The notes under the pieces are model-generated. The model was not told where the DNA came from and made no database searches. It saw only the letters and a program-made list of their open reading frames with translations. A DNA stretch of 15,189 bases, from positions 1-15,189 of the forward strand of contig CALGXF010000037.1 of the NCBI GenBank assembly GCA_937935995.1. Direction: 5' to 3'. The translations under genes and the position numbers were made by a program. Origin of the DNA: an uncultured Alphaproteobacteria bacterium. Its GTDB lineage: Bacteria; Pseudomonadota; Alphaproteobacteria; CAAHEQ01; UBA3637. Positions 6,858 through 14,370 of the stretch are shown here, one piece after another (positions within the stretch are counted from its first letter, which is position 1; every line of letters starts with the position of its first letter).

Positions 6858-7883
6858 ATGTTTTCTACTCAAAATCCATATTTAAAAGCATTGTACGCCG
6901 TGTACAAGACACCACAGGTTTTGGCTGTTCCGTCGGAAAAGTGGCGGATGCATGACCAAGGCGCGGACGTTTCTTTATCAACGTATGAAAAATGGATGCA
7001 TCATAAATATTTGCATACATTTCAGGTGTTAAGGGAAGGGGCTGTTTTGATGAATAAGGAGCCTCTTTTGCAAACGGCGCCTAAGTCCGTTCAAAAACAA
7101 TGGATGGATGCATTGCTTTTACATGATTACGGGCGGGCTTTTGAAGTCAGTCCCGACAAAGAAACGTATGCGTTTTCATTTTGTCACGGGATTACGGGCG
7201 CTCAAAAAGCACTGGAACTCGGTGAAAAATCGTTAAATGTGTTGGTTCCGATTTTGGTTCATGACCAAATGGATAATGCTTTTGTTGACGTGTCGGATGA
7301 ACAGTTGGAGCAAATGGAGAAATTCCGGTGTCAGCCGCCGGAGAAAAAGCAAGCCGTTTACACAATTCGAAAAGCATATAAGGCCGCCGGCGAGGCGGAT
7401 AAAAAATGGATTCGCTATGGCATCGGATTGGTCAGAGATGCCGATACGTTATCAAATTTACGGGAATATCGGCGCATGTTGCGTTTTTGGGAAAAAGAGC
7501 CGGTGGCTGAAATTTCTCCCCGTGTTCAAGAAGAAATCTTATCGGATGATTATGTGAAAGTTGAACATGTGAAGACTTGGCCGGATAAGTGTTGTATGTA
7601 TTTATCGTGGGCTTATCATTTTAATTTTCCGGCGACTTTTCAAGAAGTATTGCAGGCTCGGATTTTAGAGCATTTTTGCGAAGATGTTTACAGTAAAATA
7701 GAGGCTCATAATACACAAGCTCAAATGGCGCGCCTGCGTCGGGAGATTGATGCTATTTTAAATCATATTCGTGCTTTTGATGCGTCAAAACGGTTTATGG
7801 TGCCCGTTCTTCCCGAAAATCATCCGACTGCGTCGGCTGTTCGCACCTATATTCAATCCTATTTGTTTCAAAACAAAGTCTGA
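6858..7883 (+). CDS. HD-domain phosphohydrolase-like protein
   Basis: A soluble protein of 341 residues with an HD-superfamily metal-site pattern: H53 (YLHTF), H89-D90 (LLLHDYGR), H110 (CHGI), H135-D136 (LVHDQ) and D194/D196 in VRDADTLSNL. HD enzymes are metal-dependent phosphohydrolases acting mostly on nucleotides or cyclic nucleotides; the substrate here is unknown. The helical C-terminal region (about 245-341) has no motif I recognise. An ATG at 6711 in the same frame would lie inside the divergent MFS gene, so the ATG at 6858 with GAGG five bases upstream is preferred. The gene is monocistronic and its TGA stop abuts the stop of the convergent HNH gene with no base between. There is no synthetase-like partner domain and no toxin or defence neighbour to suggest a specific pathway. 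Confidence 0.8.
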   Translation: MFSTQNPYLKALYAVYKTPQVLAVPSEKWRMHDQGADVSLSTYEKWMHHKYLHTFQVLREGAVLMNKEPLLQTAPKSVQKQWMDALLLHDYGRAFEVSPDKETYAFSFCHGITGAQKALELGEKSLNVLVPILVHDQMDNAFVDVSDEQLEQMEKFRCQPPEKKQAVYTIRKAYKAAGEADKKWIRYGIGLVRDADTLSNLREYRRMLRFWEKEPVAEISPRVQEEILSDDYVKVEHVKTWPDKCCMYLSWAYHFNFPATFQEVLQARILEHFCEDVYSKIEAHNTQAQMARLRREIDAILNHIRAFDASKRFMVPVLPENHPTASAVRTYIQSYLFQNKV

Positions 7884-8366
7884 TTATTTGCGCCAGCCGA
7901 AAAACAGCGGTAGCTTTTGAAGCGGTTTTTTCATCACGCGCTTAAACCCGCTTTCCCGGTTTTCTTTTGCCAGCGTTTCTTGGATGAATTTGCCGTAATC
8001 TTTGTACAGAGCAACAGGCGGAAAATCGGGAACATTGATTTCAACGGTTTGGCCGGGTTGAATATCTTTTAACGCCGGGTCAAAGCATCGCCGATTAATG
8101 AATTTGTGCAAAGGGCGCTCGATTAAACACAAATTATGCAAATCATTTGTTCCGCCGCCCGATAAAGGAACGATGTGGTGAATATCAAAATTTTTCGGCA
8201 CCTTTCCGCGTGCGATTTTTTCCAACGGGCAAAGCTTTTTAATGCGGTCTAAATATCCTTTTTGGTACAGCATCATTAAAAATTGCCGAGCAACGTTATT
8301 GTGTTTGAATTCTTTGCGTAAACGGGAAGTCCGCTCATGGGGTTGACGCGTAAATAAAACTGGCAT
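7884..8366 (-). CDS. HNH endonuclease domain protein
   Basis: A basic protein of 160 residues with a clear HNH core at 60-91: FDIHHIVPLSGGGTNDLHNL, with H63-H64, N78 and H87 in the places of the metal and catalytic residues. There are no paired CxxC zinc knuckles around the core. The N-terminus (about 1-50) is rich in Arg/Lys and helical, probably DNA-binding. The C-terminal 60 residues carry no known motif. It is the last gene of a minus-strand operon: its AGGAG ribosome site overlaps the recG stop codon and only 9 bases separate the two genes. Co-transcription with recG suggests a role in DNA processing or repair, but this is inference. Stand-alone HNH proteins also occur as mobile or phage-derived genes; no phage genes are nearby. 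Confidence 0.83.
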   Translation of the reverse strand: MPVLFTRQPHERTSRLRKEFKHNNVARQFLMMLYQKGYLDRIKKLCPLEKIARGKVPKNFDIHHIVPLSGGGTNDLHNLCLIERPLHKFINRRCFDPALKDIQPGQTVEINVPDFPPVALYKDYGKFIQETLAKENRESGFKRVMKKPLQKLPLFFGWRK

Positions 8367-8375
8367 AAAACACTC

Positions 8376-10430
8376 CTAACCTGAATGAATGGTTTTGACT
8401 TCGTTGTCTTTGTTGAACAGGTACAGCAGATTTTTTAAAGCTGCCCCGCGTGGGGATGACAAGGAAGCGTCTTGATTTAAAATCAGTTTAGCATCATCTC
8501 GGGCAATTGCCAAGAGGGAAGCATGAAATTCCAAATCCGCCACTTTAAAAGATTGTAATCCGCTTTGGCGTGTGCCGAGAACTTCACCGGCGCCGCGCAA
8601 CTTTAAATCTTCTTCGGCAATGAGAAAGCCGTCCTCTGTTTTGCGCATGACATCTAAACGCTTTTTAGCCGTTGCGGAAAGAGGCGCTTGATAGAGCAAT
8701 AAACAAACCGATTGTGCGCTGCCGCGTCCGATACGCCCGCGCAGCTGATGCAATTGAGATAAACCGAACCGTTCGGCTTGTTCGATAATCATGATGCTGG
8801 CCGACGGGACGTCTACACCGACTTCAATGACTGTCGTTGCGACCAGAATATCGGTTTTTTTATCAATGAAATCCTGCATAAGAGCATCTTTTTGAGGACC
8901 TTTCATTTTTCCGTGAATAAGGGCAACACGTCCCGGAAAAGCTTTTTCAAGCGTTTCAAAGCGTTGAGTCGCATTTGCTAAATCCGATTTTTCAGTTTCT
9001 TCAATCAAGGGACAAACCCAATAAACTTGCGCCCCCGAAGCAAGTGCGTGGCGCAGCTTTTGAATGGTTTCATCCATTTTTGAAACAGGTAAAACGCGCG
9101 TATCAATCGGTTTGCGTGTCGGCGGCTTTTCATCTATTTTGGAAATGTCCATGTCACCGTAATACGTCAATGCCAGCGTTCTCGGAATGGGCGTTGCCGT
9201 CATAACCAAAACGTCGACACGTTCTCCTTTTTGCGTCAGAGCCAAACGTTGATCAACGCCGAATCGATGTTGCTCATCGATTAAAACCAAACCCAGCTTG
9301 CAAAATTGAACGTTTTCTTGGAACAATGCATGTGTTCCGACGATGATTTGCGCTGACCCGTCCGCCATTTTGTTTAATATTTCTTGACGTTTTTCACCTT
9401 TTTCCCGGCCGGTCAGTAAAACCACCGAAATGCCGAGCGGTTGACACCATTTTCGTAAAGTAACTTCATGTTGTCGGACTAAAATATCCGTAGGCGCCAT
9501 TAAACAAGCCTGGTATCCGCTTTCGACGGCTTTTAACATAGCCATCAATCCGACAATTGTTTTTCCGCTGCCGACATCGCCTTGCAACAAACGCATCATA
9601 CGAAAGGGAGCCGCCATATCTGTTTCAATTTCCTGAAACGATCGTTTTTGAGCGTTGGTCAATTCAAAAGGCAGGTTTTTTAAAAGTTTTTGAAACAACA
9701 AACCGTTTCCCGGTAAAGCAATTCCTTTCAGTTTACGCATTTTTTGCCGAACAAGTGCCAGTGCCAATTGATTGGCCAGCAATTCATCATAAGCCAGGCG
9801 CATGCGTGCCGGATGCATCGGTGATACATCAAAAGCTTTTTGCGGATGATGAACTTGAATCAGGCTTTCTTTGAAAGACGGCCATTTTTGTTGTTTCAAA
9901 AAAGCCTCATCTTGCCATTCGGGTAAATCCGGAATGCATTTTAAAGCCGTTTTTAAAATCCGCTGAACCATTTTGTTGGTAACTCCTTGCGTCAGGGGAT
10001 AAACCGGTTCGATAAGCGGAATTTGGTCTTTATTTTGTTCTTCCGTAATGTAATCGGGATGCGTCATTTGAGTGCGGCCGGAAAAAGTTGATACTTGACC
10101 GCTGATAACCCGAACGGCATTTTCGGGCAATTGGTCGATTACGTAATCTTTGCGGTAATTGAAAAAAACAATGTCCAACAGGCCGTTTTCCGTTTGGCAG
10201 TGAATTTTATAAGGTTGTTTGCGTGAACGCGGCTTGTCATGGCTTAAAACCGTTACTTTTGTTGTTATAAAAGGCGGTTTGGTTCGGTCTAAAACCATTA
10301 ACGGCAAATGAAATAAAACCGAAAGAATCGTATCGCCGCACAGTTTTTGAAACAGCTTTAAATTTTTAGGGCCGACTCCCTGAATGGTATCAAGACCGGC
10401 AAATAAACCGAACAATACAGGCGGGCGCAT
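8376..10430 (-). CDS. recG: ATP-dependent DNA helicase RecG
   Basis: RecG reverses stalled replication forks and processes branched recombination intermediates. The 684 residues match the usual length of about 690. The N-terminal wedge/OB domain (about 12-160) contains IQGVGP (16-21). Helicase motifs follow in order: Walker A GDVGSGKT (284-291), DEQHRFGV (385-392, the RecG form of the Walker B box), TATPIPRT (411-418), CPLIEETEK (473-481), ATTVIEVGVDVP (531-542) and QLRGRIGRG (562-570). The C-terminal region after 620 carries the expected LKLRGAGEVLGTRQSG signature. The ATG overlaps the stop of the upstream secreted-protein gene by one base (TAATG), which points to translational coupling. It is followed by the HNH gene in the same operon. 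Nothing is missing or broken. Confidence 0.97.
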   Translation of the reverse strand: MRPPVLFGLFAGLDTIQGVGPKNLKLFQKLCGDTILSVLFHLPLMVLDRTKPPFITTKVTVLSHDKPRSRKQPYKIHCQTENGLLDIVFFNYRKDYVIDQLPENAVRVISGQVSTFSGRTQMTHPDYITEEQNKDQIPLIEPVYPLTQGVTNKMVQRILKTALKCIPDLPEWQDEAFLKQQKWPSFKESLIQVHHPQKAFDVSPMHPARMRLAYDELLANQLALALVRQKMRKLKGIALPGNGLLFQKLLKNLPFELTNAQKRSFQEIETDMAAPFRMMRLLQGDVGSGKTIVGLMAMLKAVESGYQACLMAPTDILVRQHEVTLRKWCQPLGISVVLLTGREKGEKRQEILNKMADGSAQIIVGTHALFQENVQFCKLGLVLIDEQHRFGVDQRLALTQKGERVDVLVMTATPIPRTLALTYYGDMDISKIDEKPPTRKPIDTRVLPVSKMDETIQKLRHALASGAQVYWVCPLIEETEKSDLANATQRFETLEKAFPGRVALIHGKMKGPQKDALMQDFIDKKTDILVATTVIEVGVDVPSASIMIIEQAERFGLSQLHQLRGRIGRGSAQSVCLLLYQAPLSATAKKRLDVMRKTEDGFLIAEEDLKLRGAGEVLGTRQSGLQSFKVADLEFHASLLAIARDDAKLILNQDASLSSPRGAALKNLLYLFNKDNEVKTIHSG

Positions 10431-10897
10431 TAATAACCTTGTCCTCGTCCGGGTTTCATGTAATTGCGTTTGGGTTCGTTTTGCGCGCGTTTCTTTTGAG
10501 CCGTCGTTTTAGGTTTTATGATTTTGCCGTCCGGCAGTTTGACAGTTCCGTCAGCATAAATGACCGAAGCAAAAATCGGCAGATTATAAAAATGTTGTAA
10601 AGCTTCCGGGCAGGGGGTCGGTTTTTGATCGCGTTGTAAGTTGTAAGTCCGCAGCTTTTCGGCCGCATATTCTTTAAAGGCAGTTGTCCGGGCTTCTTCC
10701 GTCGGCGCGCTGTTTCCCATGATATAACTGGCAATCAATTCAAAATCATCCAGTCGGCTGCCGGCATTGCAAGCCAAAGCGACGCCTGCCATTGCGCCCA
10801 ATTGTTGGGCATCCGTCATGCTTTTTGTGCCGAGTTGGGCTTTGCAAATCGACGGTATCAACGAAAGAACACACAAAGAAAAGATGATTTTTTTCAT
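10430..10897 (-). CDS. Small secreted protein of unknown function, first gene of the recG operon
   Basis: A 155-residue protein with a typical Sec signal peptide: MKK, hydrophobic core 4-16, cleavage after CKA (20). No lipobox is present, so a periplasmic or secreted product is predicted. The mature part has just two Cys (43 and 96), which could form one disulfide, in a mostly helical region (about 27-110). A short strand-like stretch (FASVIYADGTVKLPDGKII, 109-127) is followed by a basic, low-complexity tail with GRGQGY at the end. I do not recognise the family. The frame runs further upstream to 10981, but the ATG at 10897 has a GCGAGG ribosome site and starts the signal peptide. The stop overlaps the recG start. 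A secreted protein coupled to a DNA helicase is an odd pairing. Confidence 0.82.
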   Translation of the reverse strand: MKKIIFSLCVLSLIPSICKAQLGTKSMTDAQQLGAMAGVALACNAGSRLDDFELIASYIMGNSAPTEEARTTAFKEYAAEKLRTYNLQRDQKPTPCPEALQHFYNLPIFASVIYADGTVKLPDGKIIKPKTTAQKKRAQNEPKRNYMKPGRGQGY

Positions 10898-10940
10898 AAA
10901 TGCCTCGCTTTTTATTAAAATAACCCTTATATAAACATGA

Positions 10941-10969
10941 AGAATAAATCGTTTTTGCGGGGTTGACAA
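10941..10969 (-). promoter_or_regulatory. Possible promoter of the secreted protein-recG-HNH operon
   Basis: On the minus strand, TTGTCA (10969-10964) and TATTCT (10946-10941) are 17 bases apart, 5 and 4 of 6 to consensus. The leader would be about 37 bases long with the GCGAGG ribosome site near its end. No equally good promoter for the divergent hydrolase gene was found: TTGACA at 10963-10968 on the plus strand has no -10 partner. Confidence 0.35.
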
Positions 10970-10998
10970 GTTTTTTAACAAAAGAAAGGGGAAGATAA

Positions 10999-11682
10999 AT
11001 GTTAAATGATTCGATTTGTGTATTGCCCAAAGCCGGAGAACCGGTCAAAACGGCTCTTATCATGTTACATGGGTACGGTGCCAACGGCGATGATTTGATT
11101 TCGATGGCGCCTGTGTTGCAAAAAGAAAATCCGAACATGGCTTTTTATGCACCGAATGCGCCGACGCAGATGGGACACGACAGCTACAGATGGTACAGCG
11201 TGGATGAATTGGCGGATGAAACGGCTTTTGAGCAGTTCGGTTATGTCGAAAAATTAATGTGCCGCGCTAAAGAGCAAATCAGTTTGGTTAATTCATTTAT
11301 TGATTTCATTAAAGAAAAACATGGATTACAGGATAATGATATCGCGTTGATGGGTTTTTCTCAAGGCGGGTTGTTGGCGTTGATGACGGGATTGACACGT
11401 GCTTCGTTTTTGAACTGTCTGATTGGGTGTTCGGCGGTGCCGTTGGAAATGAATAACGCGTTGACGCTTCCCGAAGTTTTAAGCCGCCCCAATACATTGC
11501 TGACTCACGGCGAAGATGATGATCGCGTGCCGTTGGTCGGAATGGAAATGACGGAAAATACACTCAAAAATTTAGACGTTGCCGTTACGACACATATCGT
11601 GCCGGGCATGGGGCATGACATTGATATGAGCTCCGTTTTGGCAATCAGTGAATTTTTGCGCGTTCACACTAGTACAAAGTAA
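10999..11682 (+). CDS. Alpha/beta-hydrolase, carboxylesterase/acyl-protein thioesterase family
   Basis: A cytoplasmic serine hydrolase of 227 residues, close to the usual length for the phospholipase/carboxylesterase family (YpfH and acyl-protein thioesterase relatives). Visible landmarks are LHGYGANGDDL near 23-33 (oxyanion loop), the nucleophile elbow GFSQGG with S121, the acid in HGEDDDRVP with D174 as the best match to the family position, and the base H206 in GMGHDID. These predict hydrolysis of short acyl esters or thioesters; the natural substrate cannot be inferred. A ribosome site, AAAGGGGAAG, precedes the ATG. The 3' end overlaps the convergent thpR gene by 14 bases, so the stop codons lie inside each other's coding sequence. 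It is not in an operon with any other gene. Confidence 0.9.
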   Translation: MLNDSICVLPKAGEPVKTALIMLHGYGANGDDLISMAPVLQKENPNMAFYAPNAPTQMGHDSYRWYSVDELADETAFEQFGYVEKLMCRAKEQISLVNSFIDFIKEKHGLQDNDIALMGFSQGGLLALMTGLTRASFLNCLIGCSAVPLEMNNALTLPEVLSRPNTLLTHGEDDDRVPLVGMEMTENTLKNLDVAVTTHIVPGMGHDIDMSSVLAISEFLRVHTSTK

Positions 11683-12217
11683 GCGGATATCTGGCTTCGA
11701 TGCGGTAATACTTGCCTTCACCGTTTTCTCTGGCATGGCTGGAGAAAAGGGTGAAATAATACACCTTAAATTCCCGTGTGCGGAATAAGTTGTTGGCCGA
11801 GATGAATTTAAATACATCCTCCATCGAGGTTCCTTTTAAACTGGCGACGGACACGTGCGCATGAAATTTAAACCGATCGTTTTTGACGCCGTTGTTGCGC
11901 GCAATTGTGTCAATTTTGGCACTTAAATCATCCAAAGCTTGGTAATAATTAACGCCTGTCCATAAATGATGCGGGACATCGCCGGTCGCAAAATAACCGA
12001 CTTGCGCCAACGCCAGATTGAACGCCGGAAAACGTAATTGACATAGTTCATCGTGAATGTTGTCTGCGACGTTTTCCTGAATGTTTCCCAAAAAACGCAA
12101 AGTTAAATGCAATTTATCGCGCTCTACCCATTTGGCCAAAGGCACGCCGCCGCGCAAAGAATAAACTTGGTCTTTGATGTCATCGGGCAATTCAATGCCT
12201 GTAAATAAGCGTATCAT
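11669..12217 (-). CDS. thpR: RNA 2',3'-cyclic phosphodiesterase ThpR (2H family)
   Basis: A 2H phosphoesterase of 182 residues, the usual length for ThpR (formerly 2'-5' RNA ligase, LigT). The enzyme opens 2',3'-cyclic phosphate ends of RNA; in E. coli it also ligates tRNA halves reversibly. The first motif is H37-L-T39 in LHLTLRFLG. The second is H121-V-S123 in FHAHVSVAS, with Ser in place of the more common Thr and without the Arg that often follows. HxS is tolerated in this superfamily, so activity is probably kept. The N-terminal IRLFTGIELP (2-11) is typical. It has a GGGAGAG ribosome site 12 bases or fewer after the stop of the SGNH gene, so the two form an operon. The 3' end overlaps the convergent hydrolase gene by 14 bases. 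Confidence 0.93.
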   Translation of the reverse strand: MIRLFTGIELPDDIKDQVYSLRGGVPLAKWVERDKLHLTLRFLGNIQENVADNIHDELCQLRFPAFNLALAQVGYFATGDVPHHLWTGVNYYQALDDLSAKIDTIARNNGVKNDRFKFHAHVSVASLKGTSMEDVFKFISANNLFRTREFKVYYFTLFSSHARENGEGKYYRIEARYPLTLY

Positions 12218-12229
12218 GAGCGCTCTCCC

Positions 12230-12871
12230 TTATTGATTTAACAAGAATTCTTCAACCGTCGGATAGATGTTTTTTACCATGATTTTAACACCTTCCGCAT
12301 TCGGATGAGCCCCGTCATCTAACAGATATTTGGTGCTGTATACCCCGAAAGTCTGCTTAATAACGCCGTCCATGAAAAACGGATAAAAGGTTAAATCATA
12401 TTTTTTCGCCAAATCTTTATACATTTGCGTAAATTCAGCTCTGCCTTCATAAGAAGCTTGCGGCGGCGCCATCATGCCGACCAGCATGACGGAAACATTG
12501 TTATCTTGGAAAGTTTCAATGATTTTTTCTAAATTGGCGCGTGTCGTTGCCAACGAAGCCCCTTGCAGAACATCGTTAATGCCGAGTTCTAAAAGAACCG
12601 CGTGCGGATTTTGTGCCAAAGCTCTGTCAATTCTGTCCAAACCGCGTTGAGTCGTATCTCCGACAATGCTGGCATTGATGACTTTGACGTTGTCGTATCC
12701 CTTGTCCGTCAGCGTTTTTTGCAATTGGCTGTAAAAAGAATCTTCTGCCGATAATTTGTATCCGGCGGATAAACTATCCCCGAAAATCATCAGGTTAAAC
12801 GTTCCGTCTTGCGCCTGTGCACCCTTTGAAAAGGAAAGGAACAGGCATAAAATCATTAAAAATATGCGCAT
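12230..12871 (-). CDS. Secreted SGNH/GDSL hydrolase (TesA-like arylesterase)
   Basis: A 213-residue protein with a Sec signal peptide (cleavage after AQA, 20), so periplasmic. The four SGNH blocks are all present: GDSLSAGY with S33, G71 in SIVGDTT, GIND with N99, and DGAHPNAEG with D186 and H189. The layout and length match the TesA-type lysophospholipase/arylesterase group, which cleaves acyl esters, thioesters or aryl esters. The exact substrate is open, so no symbol is given. The ATG has a GGGAGA ribosome site. It is the first gene of a two-gene operon with thpR (12 bases between) and is divergent from def with about 70 bases between the starts. Those bases are nearly all A/T; a promoter for this gene is likely there but could not be fixed. 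Confidence 0.92.
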   Translation of the reverse strand: MRIFLMILCLFLSFSKGAQAQDGTFNLMIFGDSLSAGYKLSAEDSFYSQLQKTLTDKGYDNVKVINASIVGDTTQRGLDRIDRALAQNPHAVLLELGINDVLQGASLATTRANLEKIIETFQDNNVSVMLVGMMAPPQASYEGRAEFTQMYKDLAKKYDLTFYPFFMDGVIKQTFGVYSTKYLLDDGAHPNAEGVKIMVKNIYPTVEEFLLNQ

Positions 12872-12887
12872 TTTTTTATCTCCCGTC

Positions 12888-12916
12888 TTTTCTTTTTTAT
12901 CATTTTATTTTATAAT
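12888..12916 (+). promoter_or_regulatory. Promoter of the def-fmt-truA operon
   Basis: A perfect TATAAT (12911-12916) lies 17 bases after a weak TTTTCT (12888-12893). Transcription would start near 12923, about 18 bases before the def ATG, and the leader contains AAGGA (12929-12933) as ribosome site. The surrounding DNA is strongly A/T-rich. Confidence 0.55.
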
Positions 12917-12940
12917 ACATCAAAAGAAAAGGAAAAAAAG

Positions 12941-13465
12941 ATGAAATTAGAAATTTTAGAAATTCCGCATCCGCTGTTACGTCAAAAAAGCCTGCCGGTT
13001 GATGCACAGGAAAAAGAAATAAAAAAGTTGTTGGCTGATATGTTGGAAACCATGTATGCGGCGCATGGTGTCGGTTTGGCAGCGCCACAGGTCGGCATTT
13101 TGAAACGTATTGTGGTTATTGATGTGTCTCGTGAAGATGAAAAAACCAATCCTTTGTTTTTGATTAACCCAAAGATTGTGGCGCATTCGCAGGAAACGGC
13201 CGAATGTTCTGAAGGATGCTTATCCGTTCCGAATCAATATGCGCCGGTGCAACGATTTGTCGAAGTGACCGTTGAATATGAAGATGCGGATCGCAAGCCT
13301 TGTCGAATAACCGGCGACGGATTGTTGGCGATTGCGTTACAACACGAAATCGATCATTTGGATGGGGTTATTTTTGTGGATTATTTATCGAAACTGCGCC
13401 AGAAAATGATTATGAAACGGTTGGAGAAAAACCGCAAACGCAAAGCATTGGAGGAAGCTGAATGA
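12941..13465 (+). CDS. def: Peptide deformylase
   Basis: Removes the formyl group from the N-terminal Met of new proteins in the cytoplasm. The 174 residues carry all three metal-site motifs: GVGLAAPQ (43-50), EGCLSVP (91-97, metal ligand C93) and QHEIDHLDG (134-142, ligands H135 and H139, catalytic E136). The C-terminal tail is a Lys/Arg-rich helix, as is usual. It is the first gene of the operon; its TGA overlaps the fmt ATG by four bases (ATGA). Deformylase and formyltransferase act at opposite ends of the same formyl-Met cycle, which explains the coupling. No odd feature was seen. Confidence 0.97.
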   Translation: MKLEILEIPHPLLRQKSLPVDAQEKEIKKLLADMLETMYAAHGVGLAAPQVGILKRIVVIDVSREDEKTNPLFLINPKIVAHSQETAECSEGCLSVPNQYAPVQRFVEVTVEYEDADRKPCRITGDGLLAIALQHEIDHLDGVIFVDYLSKLRQKMIMKRLEKNRKRKALEEAE

Positions 13466-14370
13466 AAGTTGTTTTTATGGGAACGCCGGACTTTTCTGTT
13501 CCGGTTTTGCAGGCTTTAATTCAAAAACACGATGTGATTTGTGTGTATACGCAGCCGCCGCGGCCAGCCGGCAGAGGACACAAACTGACGCCGTCCCCGG
13601 TTCAAATCGAGGCGGAAAAACATAAAATTCCCGTTCGTTATCCGGTCAGCTTGAAAAACGAAACGGAACAACATATTTTTGCCGCTTTGGATGCGGATGT
13701 TGCGGTTGTTTGCGCATACGGATTGATTTTGCCGATTCCGGTGTTAAGAGCGTTTAAAGGCGGGTGCATTAATGTTCATGCTTCGTTGTTGCCCAGGTGG
13801 CGCGGTGCGGCGCCTATTCAACGGGCGATTATGGCCGGAGATAAAGAAACGGGTGTGACGATTATGCAAATGGATGCCGGGTTGGACACGGGTGATATGC
13901 TGTTGTCCGAAAGCACGCCGATTACACCGATAACAACGGCCGGACAGCTACATGATAAATTGTCCCAAATCGGGGCAAAGCTGATTATAGAAGCTTTGGA
14001 CAGACGCCCGACGGCTGTTCATCAACCGGCGCAAGGGGTCACGTATGCCAATAAAATAACCAAAGACGAATGTTTAATCAGGTGGGCAAAACCGGCGGAT
14101 GTGCTGGATTGTCATATTCGCGCGTTGTCACCTTATCCGAAAGCTTATTTTATGCTGGGCGAAGAACGTATCAATGTGTTGATGGCAAAGGTTGTTCCGT
14201 CTTCGGATAAGGAAGCGGCTCCCGGAACCTTTTTAGACGATTGCTTGACGATTGCCTGCGGGTTAGGGACGGCTTTGCAATTGACAGAGTTGCAACGTGC
14301 CGGAAAAACGCCGATGAATGCGGACGATTTCTTGCGCGGCTTTCCGATAAAGGCCGGGACGCGTGTGTAA
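13462..14370 (+). CDS. fmt: Methionyl-tRNA formyltransferase
   Basis: Transfers the formyl group of 10-formyl-tetrahydrofolate to Met on initiator tRNA. The length of 302 residues is slightly under the E. coli enzyme. The N-terminal Rossmann-like domain starts MKVVFMGTPDFSVPVL. The loop PPRPAGRGHKLTPSPV (32-47) is the tRNA-recognition insertion. Catalytic residues are N104, H106 and D142 (NVHASLLPRWRGAAPIQ at 104-120, LDTGD at 141-145). The C-terminal OB-like domain begins near 205. The start overlaps the def stop by four bases, and its own stop shares one base with the truA start (TAATG), so translation of all three genes is likely coupled. Confidence 0.97.
   Translation: MKVVFMGTPDFSVPVLQALIQKHDVICVYTQPPRPAGRGHKLTPSPVQIEAEKHKIPVRYPVSLKNETEQHIFAALDADVAVVCAYGLILPIPVLRAFKGGCINVHASLLPRWRGAAPIQRAIMAGDKETGVTIMQMDAGLDTGDMLLSESTPITPITTAGQLHDKLSQIGAKLIIEALDRRPTAVHQPAQGVTYANKITKDECLIRWAKPADVLDCHIRALSPYPKAYFMLGEERINVLMAKVVPSSDKEAAPGTFLDDCLTIACGLGTALQLTELQRAGKTPMNADDFLRGFPIKAGTRV

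Noticed and set aside
6858..8366. HD and HNH genes side by side as a possible two-gene defence module
   Set aside because: They are convergent and belong to different transcription units; HNH is in the recG operon, and no sensor or other defence gene is near.
10963..10968. Perfect TTGACA ahead of the alpha/beta-hydrolase gene
   Set aside because: No -10 box occurs 15-19 bases downstream; that stretch is the purine-rich ribosome site, so a plus-strand promoter was not called there.
10898..10981. Longer N-terminus for the secreted protein, starting at 10981
   Set aside because: It would bury the signal peptide behind 28 residues; the ATG at 10897 gives a typical MKK signal peptide with a ribosome site.
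14241..14369. Longer N-terminus for truA, starting at 14241 inside fmt
   Set aside because: TruA homology starts at the ATG at 14370, which overlaps the fmt stop as TAATG.
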